From contig PJAB01000068.1 in the NCBI GenBank assembly GCA_002887195.1, forward strand, positions 1 to 48,481: a stretch of 48,481 nt of DNA. The letters are read 5' to 3'. Positions within the stretch are counted from its first letter, which is position 1, and each line of letters begins with the position of its first letter. Origin of the DNA: Chrysochromulina parva (lineage: Eukaryota > Haptophyta > Prymnesiales > Chrysochromulinaceae). The position numbers were made by a program, and so were the translations under genes. Below are positions 39,249 through 48,426 of the stretch, in pieces. Under the pieces are notes generated by a model, which did no database searches, was not told the DNA's origin, and was given only the letters and a program-made list of their open reading frames with translations.

Positions 39249-40777
39249 GCAGCGTTGGCGTTGAAGACAGCGTCCGCAGCGGCCACCCCTTCCGCTCTAC
39301 CACGCGGCGCATCGCGCAGAACCCTAGCCTCATGAACCACTAAATCAGGGCCGGAACCTGCACGAGGATTGAACTGCGGGCGGCCGCTCACGCTCACGAC
39401 GGCGCCTGGCTTGAGCTGGCGCATCCAGCGCGCCGCCGCCTCCTCCCCGAGCGCGCGCACGAGTGACTTGCCCGCGAGCAACTGCCACGTAGGTGCGTCC
39501 GCGAGCGCTGTCTCGAGCGCCAGCTGCCTCATTTGGCGCGCCGTCACGAGCGGTGCCGGCGAGCTTCCAAGCTCCGTCAATTGGGCTCCGTCATCAGATG
39601 GCGAGCTTCCAAGCTCCGTCACGGCCAACGGCGGCGGCTCTGCCCGTCCCAACGGCAGCGGCGTGATCGGCGGCGACGTGATCGGCGGCGGCGTGATCGG
39701 CGGCGACGCAAATGGTCGCCCGTCAGGCCCATACGAGGGACCATACGAAGCCAAGACACCCTCGTCCTCCCCGATGACCACGGGCTCGAGGAGCCTGAGC
39801 GTCGCGAACACGAGCAGCCGCGCCTGCCGGCGCACGCGCAGCACCTCTGCCCGCGGGAGTGTGACGTAGGCCCCTGCATAGGCCGACGAGGCGACGAGGG
39901 CGGCGGTTACTTCGGGCTTCAGAGGGCTAATCTCCGGGCTAATCTCCGGGCTAATCTCCGGGGTCTGATCTGGCTCGAATGAGGGACCGTCCGCCGCGAT
40001 CTGGCCCACCTCTCGCTCGCGCTCGTCACGAAGGCGCACAAGGGCGGCGGCGTCCTCGGCCGACGGCGCAACCCACCAGTCAGCAGCAAGCGCCTTGCTT
40101 GGTGCCTTTGGTGGCCACGGCGTTGAGAGCGGCGGTGGCGGCGCAAGAGGCGGCGCAAGAGGCGCTGACAGCAGTGGCGCCGGGCCCATCACGAATTCGC
40201 CCACAAATGAGCGAGTAGCTCGCTGCAGCTCGGCAGGTGAGAGGCACACGTGCAAGCCGTCCTGCCCGCCGCCCGCATACACCGGCGACGGCTGCTCGAG
40301 CACTCGAGAGTCCATAATGGCTTGGAGTGTGCTCGCCTGGAGCATGCTAAAGGGCGGGATGGAGCCGATCGGGTACCCGGTGAGCTCGAGCGCCTCCGTG
40401 GCCGTGGCGAGCCGTGCACGGCAGCGCATGTGTGCGGACAAGGCGCGCAGGTCGAGCCGATCGCTGCCGCACAGCAGCACGACGAGTGGCACGCCACTGC
40501 CGGCAATGCAAACGAGCGATTTGATGACGCGATTCTCCTCGCTTCCAATGCCCAGCGCCGCGGCGGCCTCGGCAGCCGTGTGCGTGCTCATGCCTGGCGC
40601 CGACTCTACCAGCATGGCCTCAATGCCGTAGGCAGTCAGGAAGGCGGTGACTGCCTCGCTGGGCTGTGGCAGCTCGAGCATATACGGTGCCTTGAGCAGG
40701 CGCCTATTTGCTTTGGCGAAATAGATGGTGCGAACCGCGACGAGTGCGGAGACGAGCACGAAGAGTTGCACGAACAT
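37178..40777 (-). CDS. Fusion: YbaK-type aminoacyl-tRNA editing domain, split OB fold, DEDDy 3'-5' exonuclease
   Basis: Exons 37868-40777 and 37178-37756, phase 0, give 1162 residues. Order: a membrane anchor (FVQLFVLVSALVAVRTIYFA); a YbaK/ProX-like domain, about 35-190 (AYGIEAMLVES..., NRVIKSLVCIA, GYPIGSIPPF, SRVLEQPSPVYAGGGQDGLH); an OB-fold-like module, about 300-515, interrupted by Pro-rich insertions (AEVLRVRRQARLLVFATLRL, then MRQLKPGAVVSVSGRPQFN); a polyalanine run; a DEDDy exonuclease, about 570-820, with AIDCEWRP (exo I), LLGFAVREDLMRLE (exo II), a Gly-Glu insert and AYASADAFVLPPLW (exo III Tyr and Asp); and a C-terminal domain. By family, YbaK hydrolyses mischarged aminoacyl-tRNA and DEDDy enzymes trim RNA or DNA 3' ends. 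The C-terminus is uncertain: a strong donor-like GTGAGTATG lies 0.1 kb before the stop. Confidence 0.85.
37757..37867 (-). repeat. Intron composed of two tandem intron-like units
   Basis: 111 nt, made of a 43-nt unit (37825-37867) and a 68-nt unit (37757-37824). Both begin with GT[A/G]CTCTTTCTCAGGATGG and end CTCCCTCATCAG; the exon after them begins GTGCTCTTCTCCTGGTGG. So three successive GT starts and two acceptors are present. The last 24 nt nearly match the end of CFAP57 intron 3. Confidence 0.9.
38706..38799. repeat. GCCGCCCTC repeats coding a Gly-Glu loop in the exonuclease
   Basis: About nine copies of CGCCGCCCTCGC-type repeats. On the coding strand they give GGEGGGEGG within the exonuclease domain between exo II and exo III, presumably a surface loop. 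Confidence 0.85.
39207..39249. repeat. GGC triplet run coding polyalanine
   Basis: About 14 GGC triplets on the plus strand, read as Ala codons on the coding strand, between the OB-like module and the exonuclease. Confidence 0.9.
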
Positions 40778-41251
40778 AATCCTTCGTCCTTCAGCCCTCG
40801 CACATCCCTGCAGCACATCCCTGTCTGTGAACGCGCGGACTCTTTTTTCGCATCGAAGTCTGCGTGCACGAGAAATCACACAGCTCACAGATACGGTCAA
40901 CGGGCGCGCTAGATATTCGCACGGCCACCACCTCCTTCTTCACGCATCACCTGCGTCTCATCTCGCTCGAAGCAGTGATCGACGCGGCGCTCCCTGCCCC
41001 TGGAGCCCATCGCGCCGCGATCGGGACTTATCTGAAAAATTCGCAACTCCTGAGCTGCTTGCTGGCCTGTTGCCAGTATAGTCTTGTAAACGCGCGCCCC
41101 CGGTGACGCGCTTGCATGAGCGCCGCTTATGTGGCTGTAACTTCACAGCACATGTTCACATCAACCCGAAGAGATTCGGGCGGAATCCACTTTGTTCGAC
41201 TTCTTCTCTGTGTGGTTCCGCAATGGCACAGGGGTGTATCCCTTTTTGCGC
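40778..41251. promoter_or_regulatory. Divergent intergenic region
   Basis: 474 nt between the YbaK-exonuclease gene (-) and the secreted hydrolase gene (+). CACATCCCTG is repeated at 40800 and 40814, about 25-40 nt upstream of the minus-strand start. No other gene seen. Confidence 0.45.
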
Positions 41252-42505
41252 ATGCACGTGCTGCTCCACGTGCTCGCCAGCCTTGCCGGCCTCGGGCCGG
41301 GGGCGGGTCCTTGGTTCTCCGAGCCGGCGGCGGCGCACGCCCTCAACGAGACGCTTCTGGCCGCAGCGGCTGACGCCATCCGAGCGCTGGTTCCAGAGCG
41401 GTACTGCCTGCTGATCGTCAAGGATGGCGTGATCGTCCACGAGTCTACTTATGCCAATCGCTCGGACACCCAGTACGAGAGTGACTCGCTCGCCAAGACG
41501 GCAACGGCGCTCGTGATCGGCGCCGCAGTGCATGCTGGCCTCTTCGACCTCGACACACCGTTGGCAGCATATGGTATGGCGCCCACGTGCAGTGGCGACG
41601 AGGAGTGCTGGCGCGCCAACTGCACGGGCTGCCCCACTGGCCCACTCGGCTTCTGGCCCAACATGACGGCGCGGGCGCTGCTCGCCCAAGCTTCCGGCTG
41701 CGTCACCGGCGAGGGGTGCTCCCACCCTCCGGGCACCGCCTTCACGTATGACTCGGAAGACTACATCCAACACCTCGCGCACCTGCTCGATGAGCGCGTG
41801 CGCGCCACCTCGGGCGGCACGGCGCTCCAGTGGGCCTCGCAGCTCATGGCAACGCTCGGTCTTCCGGCATTCTACGCCGACGACGACGTCGTTGACGAGT
41901 TCAGTGCGGGCGGAGGACAACGGCTGAGCTGCCGTGACGCGGCGCGCTTCGCTCAACTAGTCCTCAACCGCGGCCTCTGGCCATCCCCCGTGGCCGTCAC
42001 GAAGACCAATACCTTGGGCGGGGCGCCGGGCGAGTCCGGCGACGTGCTGCGGCTCGTGGACGAGCAGTACATCTCCCAGATGCTCTCGCCACAGTTCGCA
42101 TCGCGTGGTTTCAGCTATGGCTTCCTAATATGGCTCAATGCCGAGCGCGCGTCCTTCCCCGAGAGCTCGCCTTGTTGCGCACCTCGCTGGGGGCCGGAGG
42201 GCGTCTGCTCGGGCTCCCGCTTGCAAGTGTCGTTGCTCGGCGACGACCTCTCGAACCGCAGCATCGCGCCAACCGACATCGGACTGGCGATGGGATGGCT
42301 TGGCCAATACATGTTTGTGGTCCCCTCTCGGAACCTCTCGATCGTCTCCCTCGGCGCGAGTTGGGGCTCGTCGCTGCAGTGCCGGCTCGGGAGCACGTCG
42401 CCGGACGACCCGCCCTACAACGACGGCTACGACGACGCGTTCAGCGCGAGTGTGCTGTGGAAGGCGCTTGACGAAGCGACGCTCCCTGGCTCCTCCTCCG
42501 CCTCT

Positions 42506-42540
<35 letters not shown>

Positions 42541-43221
42541 TGCCTTCGCCTCCGCCTCCACCGCCACCACCGCCGCCGCCGCCGCCACCGCCGCCACTGC
42601 CGCCTCCGCCGCCGCCTCCGCCTCCGCCATCGTTGCCACCGCCACCCTTGCCTCTCCGCCTCCATCCCCTCTACCCCCCTACGGCTCGTGCTCATGTGCT
42701 TGCCCCCCGGGCCGTGGCTTCGGCGGCTGCTACGAGCTCACCTCCCCACCGAGTGGCTCAACCGACCTTGAGAAATGCGCTCCGTTCCTCCCTATTGCGC
42801 AGCGCGACTGCCCCGCTGTGGGCATAGTCCGCCAGTGCGCGTCCCCCGTACAGCCAGGCGACGAGGATTGCGCGAGCGCGGCCAAGTCGATGCGAGGCGA
42901 CGTCGGGAACCCCACGGTGTGGGGCGGCCATCTCAACTGTTCGCTCCGAGCCCCTTGCAGGTACGTGGCCTTGATGGCCCTTGATGGCCCTTGATGGCCA
43001 CCCATAAGCTTCGTACTCATGAGCTTCGTCATGCTCGATGCCCGTGCAGCGCGGACCCTCTCGTGGGCAGCCTCGCATCGACAGCCTCCTGCACTTGCAC
43101 GCCCGTCCGATATGGCGACTATGCTTGTACCTGGAGCGCCTCGCCGTGCACTGGCTCGCCCTTTTTCCCTCCAAAGCCGCGCCCATCACGCCGAGTGAGC
43201 TTCTCATCCCGCGCCTTTTAA
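41252..43221 (+). CDS. Secreted serine hydrolase of the beta-lactamase / penicillin-binding-protein superfamily with Cys-rich tail
   Basis: Exons 41252-42960 and 43050-43221, phase 2, give 626 residues. Signal peptide MHVLLHVLASLAGLGPG. Catalytic SxxK is S79-L-A-K82 in YESDSLAKTATALVIGAAVH, followed by the family helix pattern and LDTPLAAYG. A tyrosine motif TYDSEDYIQHLAHLL stands where Y-x-N is usual, with Ser/Glu in place of Asn. Class-C-like features continue through FSYGFLIWLN and GLAMGWLGQYMFVVPSRNLS. Paired Cys and several N-glycosylation sequons (NETL, NRSD, NMTA) fit the secretory pathway. A polyalanine/threonine linker then leads to a Cys-rich C-terminus (CSCACPPGRGFGGC, CTCTPVRYGDYACTW), possibly a binding module. 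The substrate is unknown: ester or peptide hydrolysis rather than antibiotic resistance is likely in a eukaryote. Confidence 0.82.
42961..43049 (+). repeat. Intron with three TTGATGGCCC repeats
   Basis: 89 nt. It starts GTACGTGGCCTTGATGGCCC and carries three copies of the 10-nt unit. The exon end CCCCTTGCAG and the intron end GCCCGTGCAG are alike. Confidence 0.8.
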
Positions 43222-43663
43222 AACCCAATAGCACTTAACAGGAGCTCAGTCGAGATTCTCCTCGCTAGCGTCGGTGTCGGAGGTGTACCGACTGTGATCG
43301 GCCCGTGATCGGCGATCTAGCTATCGGTGTTCACGCAGGTGTGCTTGACTGCTCGTGAGGTAGGTCTGGTAGCATGGATACACAGAGTGCATTCGATTCG
43401 CCTTCCGGAGCGCGCAAGCCGGCCAAGCTCCCGCGTCCCGGCGCCGGGGGGGGGCGGATGTCCGATGAATAACGGAATCCTCTAATGACTAATCGCTCGG
43501 GTCCTGCGGTCAAGCTTGTCGAATGTTAGTCGAATGGACCACCACTGGCTGCTTAATCCGGTCCATTTGACCTTCACACAGGCTGCTGTTCAGTCCACTG
43601 GACCTTCACACTGCACAATTTGACAAAACACTTCACCCGGGATCATCACTAGGGCCGTACGGG
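43222..43663. other. Convergent intergenic region
   Basis: 442 nt between the hydrolase gene (+) and the DGAT2-like gene (-). GGTCCATTTGACCTTCACAC and TCCACTGGACCTTCACAC (near 43560 and 43596) form an imperfect direct repeat. No gene seen. Confidence 0.4.
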
Positions 43664-44734
43664 TCACTTGGGCTCGCCACTCGCGGAGACGAAGGCGAGC
43701 GTCTCCTCGGGCCCATACCCAAACTGCTCCTTATGGCGTGAGAAGAGGTCGGCGACCGCCCCCATGAACTGCGCGTGCACCTGGTCGACATACGCCTCGG
43801 CGGCCGGTGTGGACAGGTCGGCGGTCTTGCGCACGTGGATTGGCTTTCCCCACACGAAGCCAAGCCGAACGGGCACACCATCGCGCTCCCGGTGGAGCTT
43901 GCCTAAAAAGGTCCACCAGCGCCCCTTGAGGAGCACGCCTGCGAGCCGAAAGCGCTTGTACAGGAACGCACGCACCCGCTTCGGGAGCAGCACCGTGTCG
44001 TGTACCCATTTCTCGCCGAAGCAGAAGCCCGGCACGAGTGCGAGCCCATGTTGGATCGCGAGGCGCACGAAGCCCTTACGGTCGAGCAACACGAGCTGCG
44101 TCTGCGAAGAGGCGCCGTCGGTGAGCATCATCTCCTTTTCGCCGCCCGGGAGCAACATCACGTTCTCGCCGCGCGCGATCGCGCGCGTGAGCACCGGACG
44201 TGACGCGTCGAGGCAGCCGCAGCATAGGGAGAACTCCCGAACGCCCGGAATGTAAAAGGCGCCGCCAAAGGAGCCCCAGCGCGCGTCGATCTGTGGGAAG
44301 AGGCGCCGCCACAGCTGGCCGCCCGAAAAGGCGCGGCACACGCCGAAGACCCCGTGCGGCGCCATCGCGAACAGGTAGCCCTGCTTCGGGTCCAGTGGCG
44401 GACCCTCACGGATGCACCGGCTACCGTAGTAGCCGAGCACCAGGTCGGTTAACGGGCCGTAGAGGAACCAGTGGAAGTACCAGCCACGCGTGTTTTGCGG
44501 CTTGTAGACAAAGATGCTCGTCACGTACGCCGCGCTTAGGTAGCAAGCCGCTCGCAACGAGATGATGTTGAGCTGAACGGACATGATCAAACCGCAAAGG
44601 CCGAGCGCCCAAAAGAAGAAGTACGATGAGAAAAAGAGCGCACCGAAGATTTGCAGCACGCCCATGAGGGAGGCCATCGGCGCCTGCGTGTACTCGATGG
44701 ACGCGCTGTCCGGCTTCTCAGTGACGCGAAACAT
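43664..44734 (-). CDS. DGAT2-family acyltransferase
   Basis: 356 residues from the ATG at 44734. Two close membrane segments (about 22-55 and 60-75: FGALFFSSYFFFWALGLCGL, AACYLSAAYVTSIFVY) are followed by the catalytic face: AMAPHGVFGVCRAFSGG (125-140), FYIPGVREFSLCCGCLDASR, MLLPGGEKEMM, and RKGFVRLAIQHGLALVPGFC with FGE. These are the ordered blocks of DGAT2/MGAT enzymes of the ER and lipid droplets, which transfer acyl-CoA to diacylglycerol in oil synthesis. The HPHG of animals (EPHS in plants) reads APHG here; the central His127 is kept. Substrate (diacyl- or monoacylglycerol, wax) cannot be fixed from sequence. Confidence 0.92.
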   Translation of the reverse strand: MFRVTEKPDSASIEYTQAPMASLMGVLQIFGALFFSSYFFFWALGLCGLIMSVQLNIISLRAACYLSAAYVTSIFVYKPQNTRGWYFHWFLYGPLTDLVLGYYGSRCIREGPPLDPKQGYLFAMAPHGVFGVCRAFSGGQLWRRLFPQIDARWGSFGGAFYIPGVREFSLCCGCLDASRPVLTRAIARGENVMLLPGGEKEMMLTDGASSQTQLVLLDRKGFVRLAIQHGLALVPGFCFGEKWVHDTVLLPKRVRAFLYKRFRLAGVLLKGRWWTFLGKLHRERDGVPVRLGFVWGKPIHVRKTADLSTPAAEAYVDQVHAQFMGAVADLFSRHKEQFGYGPEETLAFVSASGEPK

Positions 44735-45028
44735 CGGAAATTTTTTGTCAATTTCATCATGTTTAGTCAAGTCAATTCACATCACCCAAAGTTCACAGTG
44801 CTGAACATGGCACTTTGACGATGGTTGGCGGATCGAGATGGTTGACAGATGCGCTACATACACTCAGAGACTCAGATATGGAGAGAAGAGTTCCATTGAG
44901 GCGCATAATGCATTGATACAAGAAATGAAGAATGCATAAATGCAACATAATGCGCCATACGAAAAAACCCACATGTAAGACAAAGAGTACGTACATGTAG
45001 CGGCGCACTACTCCGCCACGCATCGCGC
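44735..45028. other. Intergenic
   Basis: 294 nt between two minus-strand genes. GTCAAGTCAATTCACAT near 44767 resembles AGTCAAGTCACAT in the 1302-1759 promoter and lies just upstream of the DGAT2-like start; it may be a shared promoter element or chance. Confidence 0.35.
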
Positions 45029-46117
45029 CTACTCGCCACTCGTCGCGTGTGCGCCGACCCACCGCAGGGCATCGTCGGCAAGCTCTCCTGTGAATGCCTT
45101 TGCGGGGTGAACGGGAGAGAGTTTGAGGAGGGGCGGCAGGACAGCGTTGGCGACGATGCCTTTGACACTGTGCAAGACCGCGACGCGCCGACAGAGCCCG
45201 CCGCGCGAGAGCGCGTACGCGTCGCCGAGCAGTCGCTGCGCAATCGGCGCGAGCGTTGTGATGGAGCGCATGGAGCGCAGGTCGTGCACCAGCCCGTACG
45301 GCGTGTGCCTATTACGGAGGAACTCGACGACGCGTGCATAGTCGCGCTGCATGCCTTCGTCCTCCGTCTTCTTGGCCTTGGCCAGGAAAGGCCATCGGAT
45401 CGCGACCACGTGCTCGCCAACCTCCTCAGCATACACTGTGCTGTGACATATTGGCTCAGGGCCAGCGCCGACCGCATCGCCGGCGCTGACCGCATCGCCG
45501 GCGTCGACCGCATCGCCGGCGCGCTCAGCGTCCATTGGGAACGGCGCCTGCTCTGTGGGCTCCTGTGCGCCCAGCCGGCCCTGCTCGCTGCCCATGCTGA
45601 ACGCAATGCTGCCGTCGGCGCACGTCTGCGGCGTGCGTGAAAGCTCGACCCACCGGCTCGAGATCCAGAAGCTCTCGAAGGCGTGCGGCTCCTCGGCGTG
45701 GCAAACGGTGCGTTCGGGCAGCGGCAGCGGCTTTCTCCGGCTGTGGCAGCGTGTCGGCCGCGATGGAGGCGGAGGTGACGCCGAGCGTGATCGTGGCCGG
45801 TTCCCCGCCGCCGGCGCACAGCGCGCCACCGCCTCCTGCATGCTCACGCATAGCTGCTCGAAGCCCACCGTCTCCTGAACCTGTTTGGGCTCCTTCCATG
45901 AGCGCCCGTTGAGCGACTCGTCAGCGATCGATACTGGACTTATCGATCTGTCAACGCGCTGAGCGGACACGTCTTTCACCAGGTCAGTGGTCAATACGGC
46001 GAAGAGGAGCACTGGCAGCATTGCAACGCATAAGAGCAGCTGCAAATACACGTCGCCGTGCTCTAGTGAGTGCGTCTCCGCGGCAAAAACGAGCAGCTCT
46101 GATGTGCCGAGGATCAT
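45029..46117 (-). CDS. Membrane protein with C-terminal SpoIIAA/STAS-like domain
   Basis: 362 residues from the ATG at 46117. One clear membrane segment at about 24-46 (VYLQLLLCVAMLPVLLFAVL). Next is a Ser/Pro/Arg-rich disordered region with GDAVDAGDAVSAGDAVGAG repeats near 205-225. The last 130 residues (HVVAIRWPFLAKAKKTEDEG, YARVVEFLRNRHTPYGLVHD, LRSMRSITTLAPIAQRLLGD, RRVAVLHSVKGIVANAVLPP, then KAFTGELADDALRWV) have the alternating strands and helices of SpoIIAA-like (STAS-superfamily) proteins, including the 'y.lv.DlR.....' core and a C-terminal 'F....dA..W(l/v)'. Function unknown. The gene is divergent from the TatD gene, 250 nt apart. Confidence 0.68.
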   Translation of the reverse strand: MILGTSELLVFAAETHSLEHGDVYLQLLLCVAMLPVLLFAVLTTDLVKDVSAQRVDRSISPVSIADESLNGRSWKEPKQVQETVGFEQLCVSMQEAVARCAPAAGNRPRSRSASPPPPSRPTRCHSRRKPLPLPERTVCHAEEPHAFESFWISSRWVELSRTPQTCADGSIAFSMGSEQGRLGAQEPTEQAPFPMDAERAGDAVDAGDAVSAGDAVGAGPEPICHSTVYAEEVGEHVVAIRWPFLAKAKKTEDEGMQRDYARVVEFLRNRHTPYGLVHDLRSMRSITTLAPIAQRLLGDAYALSRGGLCRRVAVLHSVKGIVANAVLPPLLKLSPVHPAKAFTGELADDALRWVGAHATSGE

Positions 46118-46367
46118 ACGGCCGCAAGAACGTCCCCTCCCTTGATGACACCCATTTCTTGCGATGAATCTTGGACATATTCATAAGAAATAGTCCAGAA
46201 ATAGAACTTGCGTGACCACGGTGACTCCACGGGACCGGTGAATGTGCGTCTGTCGCGTTGGCAATTAACGCGCTCGTGAATCCTGTGGGATAGAAGTTTA
46301 CGGGCGGCTCGCTCGCTCGCTCGCTCGCTCCGCTGCCTCACGGCGGACGGGCACGTCAACTGCAGGG
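46118..46367. promoter_or_regulatory. Divergent promoter with GCTC microsatellite
   Basis: 250 nt between the STAS-like gene (-) and the TatD gene (+). It holds about seven GCTC/CGCT tetranucleotide units at 46304-46331, in the likely 5' UTR of TatD. Confidence 0.5.
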
Positions 46368-47552
46368 ATGCTCGCTTTGTACGCCAACCGGCTATCTTGG
46401 TTAGTCTGCCTCGGCTCAACAGCACAGCCGCACGCTGCCACGTTCTCCGCAGCGGCACGCTCGCAGCCATCTTTGATGCGCATTCCACCTTCAAGGCTCT
46501 CACCTTCAGAGATGCAAAAGAAGCGTGAGGAGCGCGCACGTAAACGAGCGCTCGCCAAGACCCCAGAGGCCAGCGCAGCTGCGGCAGCTGCGGCCCAAGC
46601 CGAGGCCGAGGCCCGCCAGCGCCAACGGCGCCAACGAGACGAGAGCGATGTGGAGGCGTTGCGCCAGTGGGCCATCCGGGATTCGGCCGGCAATGTCTGC
46701 GAACTCGTGGACATCGGTGCCAACCTGGTGAAGGTCAATCCAGAGAATCTAGCCAACCAGCTCGCGCGTTGCGCCGTGGCGGGCGTCTCGCGCATCTTAG
46801 TCACGGGCACGTCAGTCACCGGCAGCGAGAGGGCGCTAGAGATCGTTCGAAGATCGAGCGAGATGCAGCCGGGCGTTCGGCTCTTCTGCACCGCTGGCGT
46901 GCACCCGCACGATGCGAGGACGTGCGATGGGCGCACCCTCGAGGCGCTCCGAGCGCTCGCGCGCAATTCCGAGTGCGTCGCCATTGGCGAATGCGGCTTG
47001 GACTACGACCGCATGTTCTCGCGCAGAGAGGTACAGCTCGAGTGGTTTGAACGGCAGGCACGGCTGGCGGCCGAGCTCGACATGCCATTGTTCGTGCACG
47101 AGCGCGATCTTGAGGCCGATAAGGGCGCACCGCTCGGGAGCGCGGCCGACCTCATCCGCATCCTGGGCTTCGCCGGGGTGCGACCGGAGCGCGTGTGCGT
47201 GCACTGCTTCACCGGGTGCCACGAGGTGCTGACCGAGTACGTCAAGTGCGGCTATCGCATCGGGCTCACCGGCTTCGTGGCGATGCGTGAGCGCGGTGCG
47301 CACGTGCGCGAGGCCATCGCGGCCGGCCTCCTGCCCCTCTCTCGCGTGCTCATCGAGACAGACAGCCCGTTCATGAAGCCGGATAAGACGTTCCTGCCCG
47401 ACGTCAAATCTCTGCAGCGCGGGCAGAATGAACCTTGCAATGTGCCGGCGGTCGCCCGCGCCCTCGCTGAGCTATACGATCTGCCGGTGGAGCAGGTGGC
47501 GAAGCAGACGACTGCGAACGCGTGCGAATTCTTCCGATTGACCCGTCGGTAG
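46368..47552 (+). CDS. TatD-family metal-dependent deoxyribonuclease (TATDN1-like)
   Basis: 394 residues from the ATG at 46368. About 100 N-terminal residues are non-conserved: a hydrophobic/basic start (MLALYANRLSWLVCLGST) that could target an organelle, then a Lys/Arg/Ala coiled coil. The TIM-barrel follows with metal ligands in order: LVDIGANL (the eukaryotic form of D-x-H), TAGVHPHDA, AIGECGLDY (Glu), PLFVHERD (His), VHCFTG (His) and LIETDSPF (Asp). Family members cut DNA 3' to 5' and act in apoptosis and DNA repair. All catalytic positions except the first-strand His are retained; that loss is normal for the TATDN1 branch. The C-terminal NVPAVARALAELYDLPVEQV is also typical. Confidence 0.95.
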   Translation: MLALYANRLSWLVCLGSTAQPHAATFSAAARSQPSLMRIPPSRLSPSEMQKKREERARKRALAKTPEASAAAAAAAQAEAEARQRQRRQRDESDVEALRQWAIRDSAGNVCELVDIGANLVKVNPENLANQLARCAVAGVSRILVTGTSVTGSERALEIVRRSSEMQPGVRLFCTAGVHPHDARTCDGRTLEALRALARNSECVAIGECGLDYDRMFSRREVQLEWFERQARLAAELDMPLFVHERDLEADKGAPLGSAADLIRILGFAGVRPERVCVHCFTGCHEVLTEYVKCGYRIGLTGFVAMRERGAHVREAIAAGLLPLSRVLIETDSPFMKPDKTFLPDVKSLQRGQNEPCNVPAVARALAELYDLPVEQVAKQTTANACEFFRLTRR

Positions 47553-47622
47553 AGGGAAAGGTCTCGAACGGAGGTGACGGATCGGTTCTATCATAGTAGA
47601 TAGTTCTATCACGTGCCAATAT

Positions 47623-47847
47623 ATGGAAATAGAGAACAATGTCCCTTTTGACATGCAGATGTTGATGACGCAACACATTCCTTGGCAAGAACACCTTAGA
47701 CGCGTGAGAGTAAGGTTCGATTCCCTTAGTCATTTCCCAGAGAATCCCATGGGCTGGGTTTTAGCTTTTCGACGACTAACAGGAGAAATGATTTGGATCC
47801 CTTTACGGATCATTCGAAGGATCTTGTACTTGGACCGTCCAGATTAA
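47623..47847 (+). CDS. Short ORF, unrecognised (74 aa)
   Basis: Starts MEIENNVPFDMQMLMTQHIP from the ATG at 47623 and ends IRRILYLDRPD at a TAA. It has amphipathic and aromatic segments (PENPMGWVLAFRR, GEMIWIPLRIIRR). No domain recognised. Upstream GTTCTATCA is repeated at 47585 and 47603. It may be a real small protein or a fragment. Confidence 0.45.
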   Translation: MEIENNVPFDMQMLMTQHIPWQEHLRRVRVRFDSLSHFPENPMGWVLAFRRLTGEMIWIPLRIIRRILYLDRPD

Positions 47848-47854
47848 CTAAAAG

Positions 47855-47870
47855 CACCGGTAATTTCTGA
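47855..47870 (+). promoter_or_regulatory. Repeated motif CACCGGTAATTTCTGA, copy 1
   Basis: Lies 7 nt after one stop codon and 14 nt before the next ATG (47885), followed by TGTGAAA. Identical copy at 48391-48406. Confidence 0.5.
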
Positions 47871-47884
47871 GTTGTGTGAAATCG

Positions 47885-48367
47885 ATGTTGTCAGCGGGTC
47901 CACCATGGCAGGGTAGTGCTCGGCAAACGTTGCGCAATGCTCGTGCTGAGTTCAACTTGCAGAAGTTGGCGGACAAAATGTTTAGAAGACAAAGCGAGGT
48001 GAGAGAACGACGAAGGTATGCAAGTCTTTATAAACGTAAGTACGATACAAATGTGCCGCGCTTCGGTACCCAAAATTTGGTCTTTATAATGAGGCCTAGA
48101 ACTAAATCAAGGTTAGGAATCGGGATAACTCCGGGTTGGGAAGAGATGTATGCTTTAATGTATCTCCCAGAACGGAATTTCAATGAGATGCTTGGTGTCG
48201 GTGTGTACAAGCCAGGGTGGTTACATATGCGAAATGTTGTATGGAGAACAATATTTAGGTTGCGCGTGTGGATTCGTAAAACCCTAGATCGCTTGGTGTG
48301 CACGCGTATCGGGCAGCGGTTTTTCGTGCCTAAGCGGTTGAGGAACGGCGCTAACAATCCAATATGA
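47885..48367 (+). CDS. Basic protein, unrecognised (160 aa)
   Basis: Starts MLSAGPPWQGSARQTLRNAR at the ATG at 47885. Strongly basic (SEVRERRRYASLYKRKYD, FRLRVWIRKTLDRLV, FFVPKRLRNG) with a more ordered middle (LVFIMRPRTK, GWEEMYALMYLPERNF, GVGVYKPGWLHMRNVVW). The charge suggests nucleic-acid or ribosome binding, but I recognise no family. Its codon use is unlike the GC3-rich genes to its left. Confidence 0.55.
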   Translation: MLSAGPPWQGSARQTLRNARAEFNLQKLADKMFRRQSEVRERRRYASLYKRKYDTNVPRFGTQNLVFIMRPRTKSRLGIGITPGWEEMYALMYLPERNFNEMLGVGVYKPGWLHMRNVVWRTIFRLRVWIRKTLDRLVCTRIGQRFFVPKRLRNGANNPI

Positions 48368-48390
48368 AAAGCGCCCAACACGGCGCATCA

Positions 48391-48406
48391 CACCGGTAAT
48401 TTCTGA
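48391..48406 (+). promoter_or_regulatory. Repeated motif CACCGGTAATTTCTGA, copy 2
   Basis: Follows the previous stop by 23 nt and precedes the next ATG (48427) by 20 nt; again followed by TGTGAAA. Confidence 0.5.
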
Positions 48407-48426
48407 ACTTACTGTGAAAGACTCAT

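Noticed and set aside
38438..39343. Plus-strand frame of about 300 codons opposite the exonuclease
   Set aside because: Conserved DEDDy motifs lie on the minus strand; this is an antisense shadow.
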